Assembly: GCA_965243635.1 (NCBI GenBank)
Contig: OZ251574.1
Span: forward strand, 4,278,001-4,342,000
Length of the DNA stretch: 64,000 bases
Direction of reading: 5' to 3'
DNA from: Rs1 sp000416275
Lineage (GTDB): Bacteria; Pseudomonadota; Gammaproteobacteria; Pseudomonadales; Balneatricaceae
Part shown: positions 16,735-25,695 of the stretch, one piece after another
How positions within the stretch are numbered: the first letter of the stretch is position 1
Layout of the letters: every line of letters starts with the position of its first letter
Program-made: the position numbers and the translations under genes
Notes under the pieces: generated by a model
What the model was told of the DNA's origin: nothing
The model's database searches: none
Seen by the model: only the letters and a program-made list of their open reading frames with translations

Positions 16735-17970
16735 TCATTCACTGATTGAATCATTTCTACCTAAATCAAACGCAGAATGCAATGATCGAACCGCTAACTC
16801 TAAATATTTTTCTGCCATCACTACAGATATTTTTATTTCTGACGTCGATATCATTTGAATATTAATGCTCTCTTCGGCGAGAGCGTCAAACATTTTTGTC
16901 GCCACCCCTGCGTGAGAGCGCATCCCCACCCCTACTATAGACACTTTGGCGATCTTGTTATCGCCTATCACCTCTCTCGCCTTTAACTGCTCAGCAGTGC
17001 GTTTAAGAACCTCTAGCGCTTGATCAAAGTCATTGCGATGCACAGTAAAGGTAAAATCAGTGGTCTGATCTTCTGCAATATTTTGCAGTATCATATCGAC
17101 TTCAATATTAGCCTCACTGACGGGCCCTAAAATTTTTGAAGCAACCCCTGGGATATCTGGAACCCCCATGATTGTCAACTTAGCTTCATCTCTATTAAAC
17201 GCTATTCCTGATATAACCGGCTTTTCCACGTTGCCATCATCCTCTATTGTTATCAAAGTACCGGAACCTTCTTTGAAGCTCGACAACACTCTCAAAGGCA
17301 CTTTGTATTTCCCCGCAAATTCAACGGCCCTAATTTGCAATATTTTTGAACCTAAACTGGCCATTTCCAACATTTCTTCAAAGGTTATTTCCGACAACCT
17401 CTGCGCACCCTCAACCACTCGAGGATCCGTTGTATAAACACCATCTACATCAGTATATATTTGACACTCATCGGCTTTCAATGCCGCCGCTAAGGCCACA
17501 CCTGTGGTGTCAGAGCCGCCTCTACCTAATGTGGTTATATTGCCATCTATATCAGCCCCTTGAAAGCCCGCCACTACCACCACATAACCTAAATCTAAAT
17601 CAGCGCGAATCTTATGAACATCAATATCTTCAATTCTCGCTTTCATATGCGTGTTGTCAGTCAAAATCCGTACTTGAGAACCAGTGTAAGATTTGACTTT
17701 TAAGCCTAAATTATCCAAAGCCATAGACATCAGAGCTATGGTGACTTGCTCTCCGGTAGAGAGCAACACATCCATTTCTCGAGCAGAAGGCACCGCCTGC
17801 ATATCTTTGGCCAAACTGATCAACTTGTTAGTTTCACCGCTCATCGCCGAGACGGTGACCACAATGTCATGCCCTTGATCTCTAAATGATTTTACCTTTT
17901 CAGCGACTGCTTTTATCCGCTCGACTGAACCTACCGACGTACCACCGTATTTTTGTACATATAGAGCCAT
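16735..17970 (-). CDS. lysC: aspartate kinase
   Basis: A 411-residue aspartokinase that phosphorylates aspartate, the first step to lysine, threonine, methionine and diaminopimelate. The kinase domain opens MALYVQKYGGTSVGSVERIK and contains TLGRGGSDTTGVALAAALKA. The C-terminal half carries two ACT domains (IMGVPDIPGVASKILGPVSE and VSIVGVGMRSHAGVATKMFD) for feedback inhibition. I prefer the ATG at 17970 to the one at 17988 because GGAGAG lies about ten bases ahead and the family starts with MALxVQK. It sits between alaS and csrA as in Pseudomonas. Confidence 0.95.
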   Translation of the reverse strand: MALYVQKYGGTSVGSVERIKAVAEKVKSFRDQGHDIVVTVSAMSGETNKLISLAKDMQAVPSAREMDVLLSTGEQVTIALMSMALDNLGLKVKSYTGSQVRILTDNTHMKARIEDIDVHKIRADLDLGYVVVVAGFQGADIDGNITTLGRGGSDTTGVALAAALKADECQIYTDVDGVYTTDPRVVEGAQRLSEITFEEMLEMASLGSKILQIRAVEFAGKYKVPLRVLSSFKEGSGTLITIEDDGNVEKPVISGIAFNRDEAKLTIMGVPDIPGVASKILGPVSEANIEVDMILQNIAEDQTTDFTFTVHRNDFDQALEVLKRTAEQLKAREVIGDNKIAKVSIVGVGMRSHAGVATKMFDALAEESINIQMISTSEIKISVVMAEKYLELAVRSLHSAFDLGRNDSISE

Positions 17971-18116
17971 GTCTGTTGCTCTCTCCATTACTGACCTAGA
18001 CTCTTTACAATATTATCAAACAAGTAATCACTGTAAACGGCTAGATGATGTTAAATATGCTTCTCACACTGCGACAAAGTTTTGACCACAACCTGCAAAT
18101 TGCAGCCACCGATTAA

Positions 18117-20732
18117 TCAAGCTTGCTTAAATTTTTCTTGCAGACTGCTCACCAACTCGGATAATGCTGCAGGCAGCGCCTGCGCATCTGCACCACCGCC
18201 TTGCGCCATATCTGGTCGCCCACCTCCTTTACCCGACACTTTAGCAGAGAGGTCTTTTATAATATCCCCAGCTTTGACCTGTGTGGTTAAGGCTTTAGCG
18301 ACGCCTGCTACCAGACTAACCTTACCGTCATTCACCGCAGCTAGCACTACCACCGCATTACCGAGTTTATCTTTTAGCTGTTCGACCGTTTCACGCAAGG
18401 ATTTTGGATCGGCGTTATCTAATGACTCCACTAGCAACTTAACCCCATTTACTGCTATCGCATGATTGATTAGCTGCGCGCCCTTTAGTGCCGATATTTG
18501 ACTTTGTAATTTTTCTAATTGCTTTTCCTGCAACTTACTTTTGTCAGCCAACCCTTGCACTTTCTCTAGCACTTTGTCCTTAGGACCCTTCACTAAACTA
18601 GCTATTTTTGACAACTGCTGTTCCATGCTTGCCACCAGCTTAAGCGCTCCGTGACCAGTTACCGCCTCGATTCGACGCACCCCTGAGGCAATACCGCCTT
18701 CGGACTTTATTTTCAACAGCGCAATATCACCAGTACGCGCTGCATGAGTACCACCACACAGCTCGATTGAAAACGAGTTGCTACCCATACTAACCACCCG
18801 CACTTGCGCAGCATATTTCTCACCAAACAGCGCTTGTGCACCTAGCGCTTTAGCGGCGGCAATATCCATTTCTCGGGTAGTGACTGCGGTGTTTTCCATT
18901 ATTTGTTGATTGACCATCGCCTCAACTTGCAATAGCTGCTCTGCAGTGATCGCCTCAAAATGAGAAAAGTCAAAGCGCAGCTTTTCCGGATCGACTAGCG
19001 AGCCTTTTTGCTGCACATGATCACCTACTACCTGTCGGAGCGCTTCGTGTAATAAATGCGTTGCACTGTGATTTAGAGCAGAGGCTTTCCTCAGCCCAGC
19101 ATCAACCACTGTGCTAAGTGTCTGGCCTACTTTTAGCTCTCCATTTAACAGCTGCCCTTGATGCAAGTGCAGGTCTGTTTGCTTGGTACAATCTTCAACG
19201 ATAAAACTTGCCTGATCAGAACTTAGCAGCCCCTGATCGCCAACCTGACCACCGGACTCTCCATAAAATGAAGTACTGTCCAAAATTACCGTGCCACGAT
19301 CGCCGGCCTTTAACAGATCAACTAACTCCCCCTCGACTAAAATAGCCGTGATTCGCCCTTCGCCCTGTAGGTTTGTATAGCCACTAAACTCAGTCGAACC
19401 TTCAACATTTAATTTATCATTGAAGTCTGTATTGAACGAGCCCGATGCTCTAGCTCTTTCACGCTGCGCTTGCATTTCAATATCAAAGCCCTGCATATCA
19501 ATGCTAAGCTTATTTTCTCGCGCAACATCAGCCGTCAAATCGACCGGAAAGCCATAAGTATCATACAATTTAAAAACCACAGTACCTGGAATTTCAGATC
19601 CAGACAGTTTATCTATCTCTTGGTTTAACAGCCTCATACCATTATCCAGAGTTTTAACAAACTGCTGCTCTTCTTTGAGGATTACTTTTTCAATTTGCGA
19701 CTGCAACTTACATAATTCAGGATATGCTTCGCCCATCTCTAAACTCAGCGCAGCCACTAATTTATGAAAGAAAACGTCCTTAGCACCGAGTTCGTTGCCG
19801 TGACGGATAGCCCGACGCAGTATTCTACGCAGCACATAACCGCGTCCCTCATTGTTAGGCAACACCCCATCGGCAATTAAAAACGAACAGGAGCGAATAT
19901 GATCGGCGACTACTCGCAGCGATTTAGCTTCAAGATCATCTGTACCAATTATTTCGGCAGCGGCCTTCAATAAATTTTGAAACATATCAATTTCATAATT
20001 ACTGTGCACACCCTGCATAATCGCAGCTACTCGCTCCAAGCCCAAGCCAGTGTCAATCGATGGATTAGGCAATTTTGTTTGCTCGCCACTTGCATCGCGA
20101 TTAAACTCCATAAAGACCAAATTCCAAATTTCGATATAGCGATCACCATCTTCATCGGCGCTACCTGGCGGCCCACCCCAAACATCAGCGCCGTGATCAA
20201 AAAATATTTCGGTGCTGGTACCACAGGGCCCAGTTTCACCCATAGACCAAAAATTATCTTCACCCAAGCGCGAAAAACGACTCATATCAATGCCAATATC
20301 ATCTCGCCACAAAGCTTCTGCATCTTTATCGGTATGATGTACTGTCACCCAGAGCTTCTCTACCGGCAAGCCAAGCACTTGGGTTAAGAACTCCCAAGCA
20401 TAGCGAATTGCATCTTGTTTGAAATAATCACCGAAGCTGAAATTACCTAACATTTCAAAAAATGTATGATGCCTAGCGGTATAGCCTACATTTTCTAAAT
20501 CATTGTGCTTACCGCCGGCCCGAACACAGCGCTGCGCAGTAGTAGCCCTTTTATATGAACGTTTATCTTCACCTGTAAAAACATCCTTAAACTGCACCAT
20601 TCCGGCATTGGTAAACAGTAATGTGGGATCATTGGTAGGTACTAATGAGCTAGAAGGTACAATTTGATGGCCTTTCTCTTGGTAAAACTCAAGGAAAGCT
20701 TGACGAATTTCAGCACTGGTCATGTATTTCAT
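18117..20732 (-). CDS. alaS: alanyl-tRNA synthetase
   Basis: An 871-residue class II synthetase of full length. The N-terminal catalytic core holds FLEFYQEKGHQIVPSSSL, NDPTLLFTNAGMVQFKDVF and RCVRAGGKHNDLENVGYTAR. The editing domain has the zinc ligands in HSATHLLH and CGGTHAARTG. The C-terminal C-Ala region ends with SAKVSGKGGGRPDMAQGGG. It charges tRNA-Ala and hydrolyses mischarged Ser/Gly-tRNA-Ala. The start could be the ATG at 20732 or 20723; neither has a strong ribosome-binding site. The order recA-(recX)-alaS is the usual gammaproteobacterial one. Confidence 0.96.
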   Translation of the reverse strand: MKYMTSAEIRQAFLEFYQEKGHQIVPSSSLVPTNDPTLLFTNAGMVQFKDVFTGEDKRSYKRATTAQRCVRAGGKHNDLENVGYTARHHTFFEMLGNFSFGDYFKQDAIRYAWEFLTQVLGLPVEKLWVTVHHTDKDAEALWRDDIGIDMSRFSRLGEDNFWSMGETGPCGTSTEIFFDHGADVWGGPPGSADEDGDRYIEIWNLVFMEFNRDASGEQTKLPNPSIDTGLGLERVAAIMQGVHSNYEIDMFQNLLKAAAEIIGTDDLEAKSLRVVADHIRSCSFLIADGVLPNNEGRGYVLRRILRRAIRHGNELGAKDVFFHKLVAALSLEMGEAYPELCKLQSQIEKVILKEEQQFVKTLDNGMRLLNQEIDKLSGSEIPGTVVFKLYDTYGFPVDLTADVARENKLSIDMQGFDIEMQAQRERARASGSFNTDFNDKLNVEGSTEFSGYTNLQGEGRITAILVEGELVDLLKAGDRGTVILDSTSFYGESGGQVGDQGLLSSDQASFIVEDCTKQTDLHLHQGQLLNGELKVGQTLSTVVDAGLRKASALNHSATHLLHEALRQVVGDHVQQKGSLVDPEKLRFDFSHFEAITAEQLLQVEAMVNQQIMENTAVTTREMDIAAAKALGAQALFGEKYAAQVRVVSMGSNSFSIELCGGTHAARTGDIALLKIKSEGGIASGVRRIEAVTGHGALKLVASMEQQLSKIASLVKGPKDKVLEKVQGLADKSKLQEKQLEKLQSQISALKGAQLINHAIAVNGVKLLVESLDNADPKSLRETVEQLKDKLGNAVVVLAAVNDGKVSLVAGVAKALTTQVKAGDIIKDLSAKVSGKGGGRPDMAQGGGADAQALPAALSELVSSLQEKFKQA

Positions 20733-21186
20733 AGTGACGACTTTAATTATCCATTATCATAAATAACAAACACATACAGGGTGTTAAAAGCATTGCTAAT
20801 TGAAGAGGCTTAGATTTAACGGACTCTGTACGCAAAAAAATAGCCGCTAATTATATATCGAGGGGGTAAATTGTTCGATCTATTTATTCAATATCTCGTG
20901 ATCAATTTTCTTTTTATTGGCTTTTAATGCGGTTATAACTAGTGGGAATTAATGCCTAACGAGGGACTGCAGCATGATTTTTTGTTGTTTCGGCCAATAA
21001 AAAAGCGTGATTTACTTGAAAAACACTGCCCTGCCTTTAAATCCACTAGCCATAACTTGAATCCGTCACTTCAAAGTGAATACACAGCACCGAAGTCATT
21101 AAACGGAGAGCTAGCTTGAAGTAGCGAAAAGCAATAGGCTGGTAGGAAGGTGATTCAGATTCTGCTGAAAGTGTAATAATAGACAA
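20733..21186. other. non-coding stretch between alaS and the recX ruin
   Basis: No gene is supported here. At 21056-21088 there is a truncated family A end (TTGAATCCGTCACTTCAAAG) without its other half, so it is a relic. The rest shows no RNA, repeat or transposase signature that I recognise. Confidence 0.5.
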
Positions 21187-21420
21187 CTAGGAATTTTCAG
21201 CAGCCTCTTGACCGATCGTATGATAAATTTACTCGACAGAGAACCCTCTAGCGGCTATCGAGCGGATGAATTTGGCGCTCTTCTGGATCGTTATTACGAC
21301 GATACTTACGATTAAAACATGCTACAGCTATCGCAAACCAATCAATTTTAGGTTCTTCAAAAGCCTGTTTTGCATGCTCACTATTCGCAAGCAGTCTATG
21401 ACTGCTTGCATAACACCGGC
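21187..21420 (-). pseudogene. recX: recX remnant (C-terminal part, frameshifted and with a stop)
   Basis: On the minus strand just after recA, one frame gives KIDWFAIAVACFNRKYRRNN followed by DPEER. After a frameshift another gives AKFIRSIAARGFSVE, then a TAA where glutamine is expected, then IYHTIGQEAAENS and a stop at 21187. The pieces match the C-terminal RecX pattern (dW..lA....rKy, then eraKf.R.l..RGFs.eqI). RecX inhibits RecA filaments and is normally cotranscribed downstream of recA, exactly this position. The N-terminal half is not recognisable. The gene is dead. Confidence 0.65.
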
Positions 21421-21505
21421 TTCACTAGAGTAGCGGGTCCCAGTCTTTTGCTCAAACATGTTGACCCCCTATGTTTAACCGATCAAATATTTAGCCTTTG
21501 AGGTA

Positions 21506-22549
21506 CTATTCACTAGGCTCTTTGGCCTTTTTCTCTTTTTCTTTCTCTGGCTCTTTCTCATCGAAATTTAATAACTGCTTACGGAGTTCAGCCTCAATGG
21601 CATCCGCATCTTCAGGATGTTCCGTCAAGTATTTCGCGGCATTCGCTTTACCTTGGCCGATTTTACTGCCGTTATATGCGTACCAAGCGCCTGCTTTTTC
21701 GACTAGCCCTTGCTTAACGCCCATATCAATCAGCTCACCCATGCGGAAAATACCTTTGCCAAACATGATTTGAAATTCAGCCTGCTTAAACGGTGAAGCA
21801 ACTTTATTTTTTACCACTTTAACTCGGGTTTCATTACCAACAATTTCATCCCCTACCTTAATCGCACCGATACGTCTGATGTCCAAGCGCACTGAGGCAT
21901 AAAATTTTAAGGCATTACCGCCAGTGGTGGTTTCTGGTGAGCCAAACATCACCCCAATTTTCATCCGGATCTGGTTAATGAAAATCAATAGGCAATTGGC
22001 ATTTTTCACATTACCGGTCATCTTGCGCAAAGCTTGCGACATCAAACGAGCCTGCAGCCCCATATGCGAAGCACCCATTTCACCTTCAATTTCAGCCTTA
22101 GGCGTCAATGCAGCGACCGAGTCAATAATGATTACGTCCACTGTATTTGAGCGTATCAGCATGTCGGTGATTTCGAGCGCCTGCTCACCAGTATCCGGCT
22201 GCGAGACTAACAAATCATCAACATTAACCCCTAGCTTTTCTGCATAATTAGGATCTAGTGCATGCTCTGCATCAATAAAGGCACAACTCTTACCTTGTTT
22301 TTGCGCCTCGGCAATAACTTGTAAGGTCAAAGTAGTTTTTCCCGACGATTCAGGCCCATAGATTTCAACAACACGACCGTAAGGTAAACCACCTATGCCC
22401 AGCGCCACATCTAAACCTAGAGAACCTGTAGACACTGAAGGAATTGCTTCTCGGGGTTGGTCACCCATGCGCATGACCGCACCTTTGCCAAATTGGCGTT
22501 CAATTTGCGAGAGAGCGGCATCTAAAGCTTTTTTTCTATTATCGTCCAT
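21506..22549 (-). CDS. recA: recombinase RecA
   Basis: A complete 347-residue RecA. It starts MDDNRKKALDAALSQIERQF, has Walker A in GPESSGKTTLTLQ, Walker B in VDVIIIDSVAALTPKAEIEG, the L1/L2 loops around GASHMGLQARLMSQALRKM and FGSPETTTGGNALKFYASV, and the usual acidic/lysine-rich C-terminal tail. It catalyses strand exchange and triggers LexA self-cleavage. AGGTGAT lies ahead of the ATG. A LexA box at 22601-22616 shows SOS control. The family's usual downstream partner recX is present only as a ruin. Confidence 0.98.
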   Translation of the reverse strand: MDDNRKKALDAALSQIERQFGKGAVMRMGDQPREAIPSVSTGSLGLDVALGIGGLPYGRVVEIYGPESSGKTTLTLQVIAEAQKQGKSCAFIDAEHALDPNYAEKLGVNVDDLLVSQPDTGEQALEITDMLIRSNTVDVIIIDSVAALTPKAEIEGEMGASHMGLQARLMSQALRKMTGNVKNANCLLIFINQIRMKIGVMFGSPETTTGGNALKFYASVRLDIRRIGAIKVGDEIVGNETRVKVVKNKVASPFKQAEFQIMFGKGIFRMGELIDMGVKQGLVEKAGAWYAYNGSKIGQGKANAAKYLTEHPEDADAIEAELRKQLLNFDEKEPEKEKEKKAKEPSE

Positions 22550-22600
22550 ATAATCACCTGGGCTATCGTCTATATAATTGTCTTAGCGCTTAAACAAACA

Positions 22601-22616
22601 CTGTATGAATACACAG
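22601..22616 (-). promoter_or_regulatory. LexA (SOS) box of recA
   Basis: CTGTATGAATACACAG fits the gammaproteobacterial CTGT-N8-ACAG consensus exactly and lies about 50 bases upstream of the recA start. A possible promoter overlaps it on the minus strand (TTGCGC and TACAGT with a 17-base spacer), so LexA would block polymerase. Confidence 0.9.
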
Positions 22617-22757
22617 CATTATGCGCAATATTTTATTAAAAGCAAGTTAATTTGTCGTATAACAACGCGGAACCGAGCAAAACATTAGAATACTAGCTAC
22701 TTTTATAGCAATAATTGGCTGTGCTTTAGCTACTTATATTGATTGATAATAGCTTAA

Positions 22758-23300
22758 TTACCTAGCTGCTTGCGCTAATTCCGCATAAATAGCCGCGTAT
22801 TGATTAGCTTCAAACTCATCGATAGTATCACTTTCAAAGCCAGCTTTTCTAGCTATCACTTCCCAGTCCTCTGCACTGGCGATTGACTCTATCAGTGGAA
22901 AAATCTTGGCTTCCTCAAAATTTAGATGCTGATTCTCAGTTGCGATAAATTTTTCCAAGGCGCTTAGAATATCGCTTAACGGTTGAATTCCGTCCAATAA
23001 TATTTCGCTTATTGGCAGCAGTACTTGTTCGGTTTGCGCATGTAGCTGCCGATGTTCCTCTTGACACTGCCGCATAAGGGCGTCCAACTCTCGCGATCTG
23101 CCGGCGAAGTGCGTGTACATAATATCTTCTAGGGGGTGATGGTAGACATCTGCATAGTGCCCAATGTATTCAATCGCCTCAGCCATCAGCGGCAGATCGG
23201 CCGCCGCTCCCTGACGGGTACTTTTTATATTTTTTTCCAATATCGCCAACAGCTTACTCATATTAATGTGATCTTTATGTAATTCAGCCAACATATTCAT
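22758..23300 (-). CDS. hemerythrin-domain (HHE) protein
   Basis: A 180-residue soluble four-helix protein with the spaced histidine/glutamate ligands of hemerythrin-like di-iron proteins: ELHKDHINMSKLL, YADVYHHPLEDIMYTHF, EHRQLHAQTE and NQHLNFEEAKIFPLIES. The family senses or stores oxygen, nitric oxide or iron, or repairs iron-sulfur centres. No operon partner is obvious; recA lies 208 bases downstream. A clear GGTGT precedes the ATG. Ligand and role cannot be decided from sequence. Confidence 0.85.
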   Translation of the reverse strand: MNMLAELHKDHINMSKLLAILEKNIKSTRQGAAADLPLMAEAIEYIGHYADVYHHPLEDIMYTHFAGRSRELDALMRQCQEEHRQLHAQTEQVLLPISEILLDGIQPLSDILSALEKFIATENQHLNFEEAKIFPLIESIASAEDWEVIARKAGFESDTIDEFEANQYAAIYAELAQAAR

Positions 23301-23426
23301 AGGACACCTCTATAATTCGCCAGTTACCCAGAGCAGAATTCCCTGCTGATGACTCATTACCATACCCGAGCTATATTGTACGAGTTATGACCTATATCAA
23401 AATTTACTGGCTTTGCTGAGTGCTTT

Positions 23427-24368
23427 TTAACCAACTTTCGAGCTGCCTCGCCGTTTTTTTAACGCTAGTACTTTTGCAAACATGGCCACCACCAACACCG
23501 CAAATCCTAGCCTCAGCCATAAGATAGCTCCAACATCACTGCCCAACATTAAGATCAGTAACGTATCCTCAATTAGGCTGTGCGCCAAACTCAAAAAGCA
23601 AATTGACAGCAGCACATCTTGTTTGCTGAGATGCCCTTTTTTAACTTCAGAAATCAACAACCCCGCGCCAAAACTCATCCCTAAGGTAATACCTATGATA
23701 GTGATGTTACTGGCATTTTTACTAATGCTCAGTAAATTAAGCACCGGATTCAAGATCATATGTAACAACCGCTCAATGCCCATTTTTCTCAGTAGTTTTA
23801 GCAGCAACATTAATGTCATAATAATAAAATATATACTGATCAATAACAGTATTTGATCAATAGCCCACTGCGTTAAACTTTGCTCTACAGCACTTGCTTG
23901 CCACAGCAACACCGCCGGTTGCTGCTGGTAGTCTAATGAGCCATACAGCCAATTAATGATTGCCGCCAACATCAAACCACCTACCAGTTTTAAGCTAATG
24001 GTGATCGTCCAGCTAACACCGACCATTTTAGCGACGGCCCCTTCAATAATCACTGAATGCGATATTAGTATTAAAATCCCAATCACAGAGACTTGCGCCA
24101 CACTTAATTGCAAGGTTGCGCTCACATCAACAAACACCACCATCGCCGTATAGATATTAGTCAGTATTGCGGTTGCCCAAACAATCCCCATTTGCTCTGG
24201 CAACCCCACTAGCTCCATAAATGGCGCCAGCGATCGACCTAGTAACTCTGTACCACCGAGCAGGTCCAGTATTTTTACTATCACTATGGCTGGTACCATT
24301 ACTTTTATCAGTACCAGATAGACTTGGGTGACTTCTTTTAACAGTGCTTTAGCGCTTTTTATCAACAC
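23427..24368 (-). CDS. nucleoside-recognition (Gate) domain membrane protein
   Basis: A 313-residue integral membrane protein with about eight hydrophobic segments and two halves of the Gate (nucleoside recognition) type: ILDLLGGTELLGRSLAPFME with GIVWATAILTNIYTAMVVF in the first, and LNLLSISKNASNITIIGITL with GMSFGAGLLISEV in the second. Relatives include YjiH/SpmA-like proteins and parts of nucleoside and FeoB transporters. Substrate is unknown. It is divergent from the Lrp-type regulator at 24489, with about 120 bases between them, so the regulator may control it. Confidence 0.75.
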   Translation of the reverse strand: MLIKSAKALLKEVTQVYLVLIKVMVPAIVIVKILDLLGGTELLGRSLAPFMELVGLPEQMGIVWATAILTNIYTAMVVFVDVSATLQLSVAQVSVIGILILISHSVIIEGAVAKMVGVSWTITISLKLVGGLMLAAIINWLYGSLDYQQQPAVLLWQASAVEQSLTQWAIDQILLLISIYFIIMTLMLLLKLLRKMGIERLLHMILNPVLNLLSISKNASNITIIGITLGMSFGAGLLISEVKKGHLSKQDVLLSICFLSLAHSLIEDTLLILMLGSDVGAILWLRLGFAVLVVAMFAKVLALKKRRGSSKVG

Positions 24369-24488
24369 CAGTGTTGCCTCGAATCAGTTTAATATCAGCA
24401 GCAATTATAGAGGGCTTATTAAGAAATAATTCCATTTTATAGAGCTTTATACTAATATTAATTTCTTTTTTTGGTGTTTATATTAATT

Positions 24489-24953
24489 ATGTTTCTCGAC
24501 CGACTTGATAAAGCTATTTTACGCCAGTTGCAAACAGATGCGGGCATCAGCAATGTGCAACTCGCCGCACTGGTCGGCTTATCGCCACCCGCCTGCTTAA
24601 AAAGAGTCAAGCGCCTGGAAAAGTCAGCGGTGATCAATAAGCGGGTGGCGCTGCTCGATCAAGCCAAACTCGGCAATAGTTTACATATGATAGTTGAAAT
24701 TATGATGCAACAAGATCGCATGGATCTCAACGCGGCCTTTATTAAATGTATTAGGGACGCCGATGAAGTTCATCAATGTTACAAAGTAACGGGAGAAGTC
24801 GATTTTGTATTGGTTGTGGTGGTGCCTGGTATGCCGAGTTATGAGAGTTTTTGTGAGCGGGTCATTTACAGTAATTCAAATTTGCGCAATTTTAGAACTT
24901 TAATTTCCATGAATCGTGTCAAATACGATACTAAAGTCCACATTCCCGATTGA
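24489..24953 (+). CDS. Lrp/AsnC-family transcriptional regulator
   Basis: A 155-residue regulator. The N-terminal winged helix is FLDRLDKAILRQLQTDAGIS and NVQLAALVGLSPPACLKRVK, the C-terminal RAM domain has VHQCYKVTGEVDFVLVVVVP and the usual RNFRTLISMNRVK end. It binds an amino acid or related small ligand as an octamer. I take the ATG at 24489 as start; the frame extends to a TTG at 24471 but lacks family support there. It is divergent from the Gate protein and followed by a strong hairpin terminator at 25096-25140. Confidence 0.9.
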   Translation: MFLDRLDKAILRQLQTDAGISNVQLAALVGLSPPACLKRVKRLEKSAVINKRVALLDQAKLGNSLHMIVEIMMQQDRMDLNAAFIKCIRDADEVHQCYKVTGEVDFVLVVVVPGMPSYESFCERVIYSNSNLRNFRTLISMNRVKYDTKVHIPD

Positions 24954-24974
24954 GTAGATAACCTTAGCATTACT

Positions 24975-25075
24975 TGATACCTCTGGAAAACGTTGCGAAC
25001 GAAGGTAATACAAGGAAAAAAATTAGCGAGATAGCGCAGTTATCATACCCTCTGGATAAGTTATGCTGAGACCTC
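24975..25075. repeat. miniature inverted-repeat element, family B, internally deleted copy
   Basis: A 101-bp inverted copy of family B. Its ends correspond to GAGACCTCTGCATAAC and its complement with several changes. It lacks the central part, including the 23-bp units: the left-arm GCGCT joins directly to ATCTCGC of the right arm. The junction falls at short GCGCT/CCGCT similarity, suggesting a slippage deletion. Confidence 0.75.
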
Positions 25076-25095
25076 ACATACAACTGCGCTATTTT

Positions 25096-25140
25096 TTACC
25101 CACAGCGCGAATAGATTGTTGCTCTGTGGGTAAGATTTTT
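25096..25140 (+). terminator. intrinsic terminator after the Lrp-type gene
   Basis: A perfect 10-bp stem TTACCCACAG/CTGTGGGTAA (25096-25105 and 25124-25133) with an 18-base loop is followed by GATTTTT. It lies between the converging Lrp-type gene and osmC; the T tract is on the plus side. Confidence 0.75.
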
Positions 25141-25166
25141 AGCGGTTATAGAGGGTACTGATAAAA

Positions 25167-25574
25167 CTATGCCACTTCTACTATTTCATAGCTGTGAGTA
25201 ACTTGTACACCAGCAGCTTTAAGCATAATAGATGCGGAACAATACTGATCGGCAGACAAACGAACCGCCCTCGCTACATGACTCTCTTTAATATTGCGAC
25301 CAGTGATCATAAATTTAATATCAATGTTGGTAAAAACCGCAGGTATTGCATCCGCACGCTCAGCATCGACCTCTGCCACACAGTCGACAACATCCTGGCG
25401 GGCTTTTTGTAGAATACCCACCACGTCATAACTGGCGCACCCCGCCACCGCTAACAGCATCATTTCCAGTGGTCTAGCGCCGCGCTTTTGCTCGCCATCC
25501 ATGATCATTTCAAAACCAGACTCGGTTTTTCCTGTAAAGCGAACATCGCCATCCCACTTTGCCGATACTTGCAT
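25167..25574 (-). CDS. OsmC-family protein (YhfA-like)
   Basis: A 135-residue OsmC/Ohr-family protein. The first redox cysteine lies in MLLAVAGCASYDVVGILQKA and the second in SADQYCSASIMLK, the two positions that form the peroxidatic pair. The general shape (VRFTGKTESGFEMIMDGEQK, then a long central helix) fits the YhfA branch. The family reduces organic hydroperoxides, but the YhfA branch has no settled substrate. In Pseudomonas a similar gene also follows trpGDC, so the placement is ancestral. Confidence 0.85.
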   Translation of the reverse strand: MQVSAKWDGDVRFTGKTESGFEMIMDGEQKRGARPLEMMLLAVAGCASYDVVGILQKARQDVVDCVAEVDAERADAIPAVFTNIDIKFMITGRNIKESHVARAVRLSADQYCSASIMLKAAGVQVTHSYEIVEVA

Positions 25575-25695
25575 GTATTACACCTGTTTTTAATCAGAGC
25601 AACGCGCTCACCACCGTTTTAGGTGGGTAGACGCTGATTGGTTTACGAAGAGGATCGCTAGCACTTACTGCACTAGCTAGTATATTGACGACTAT

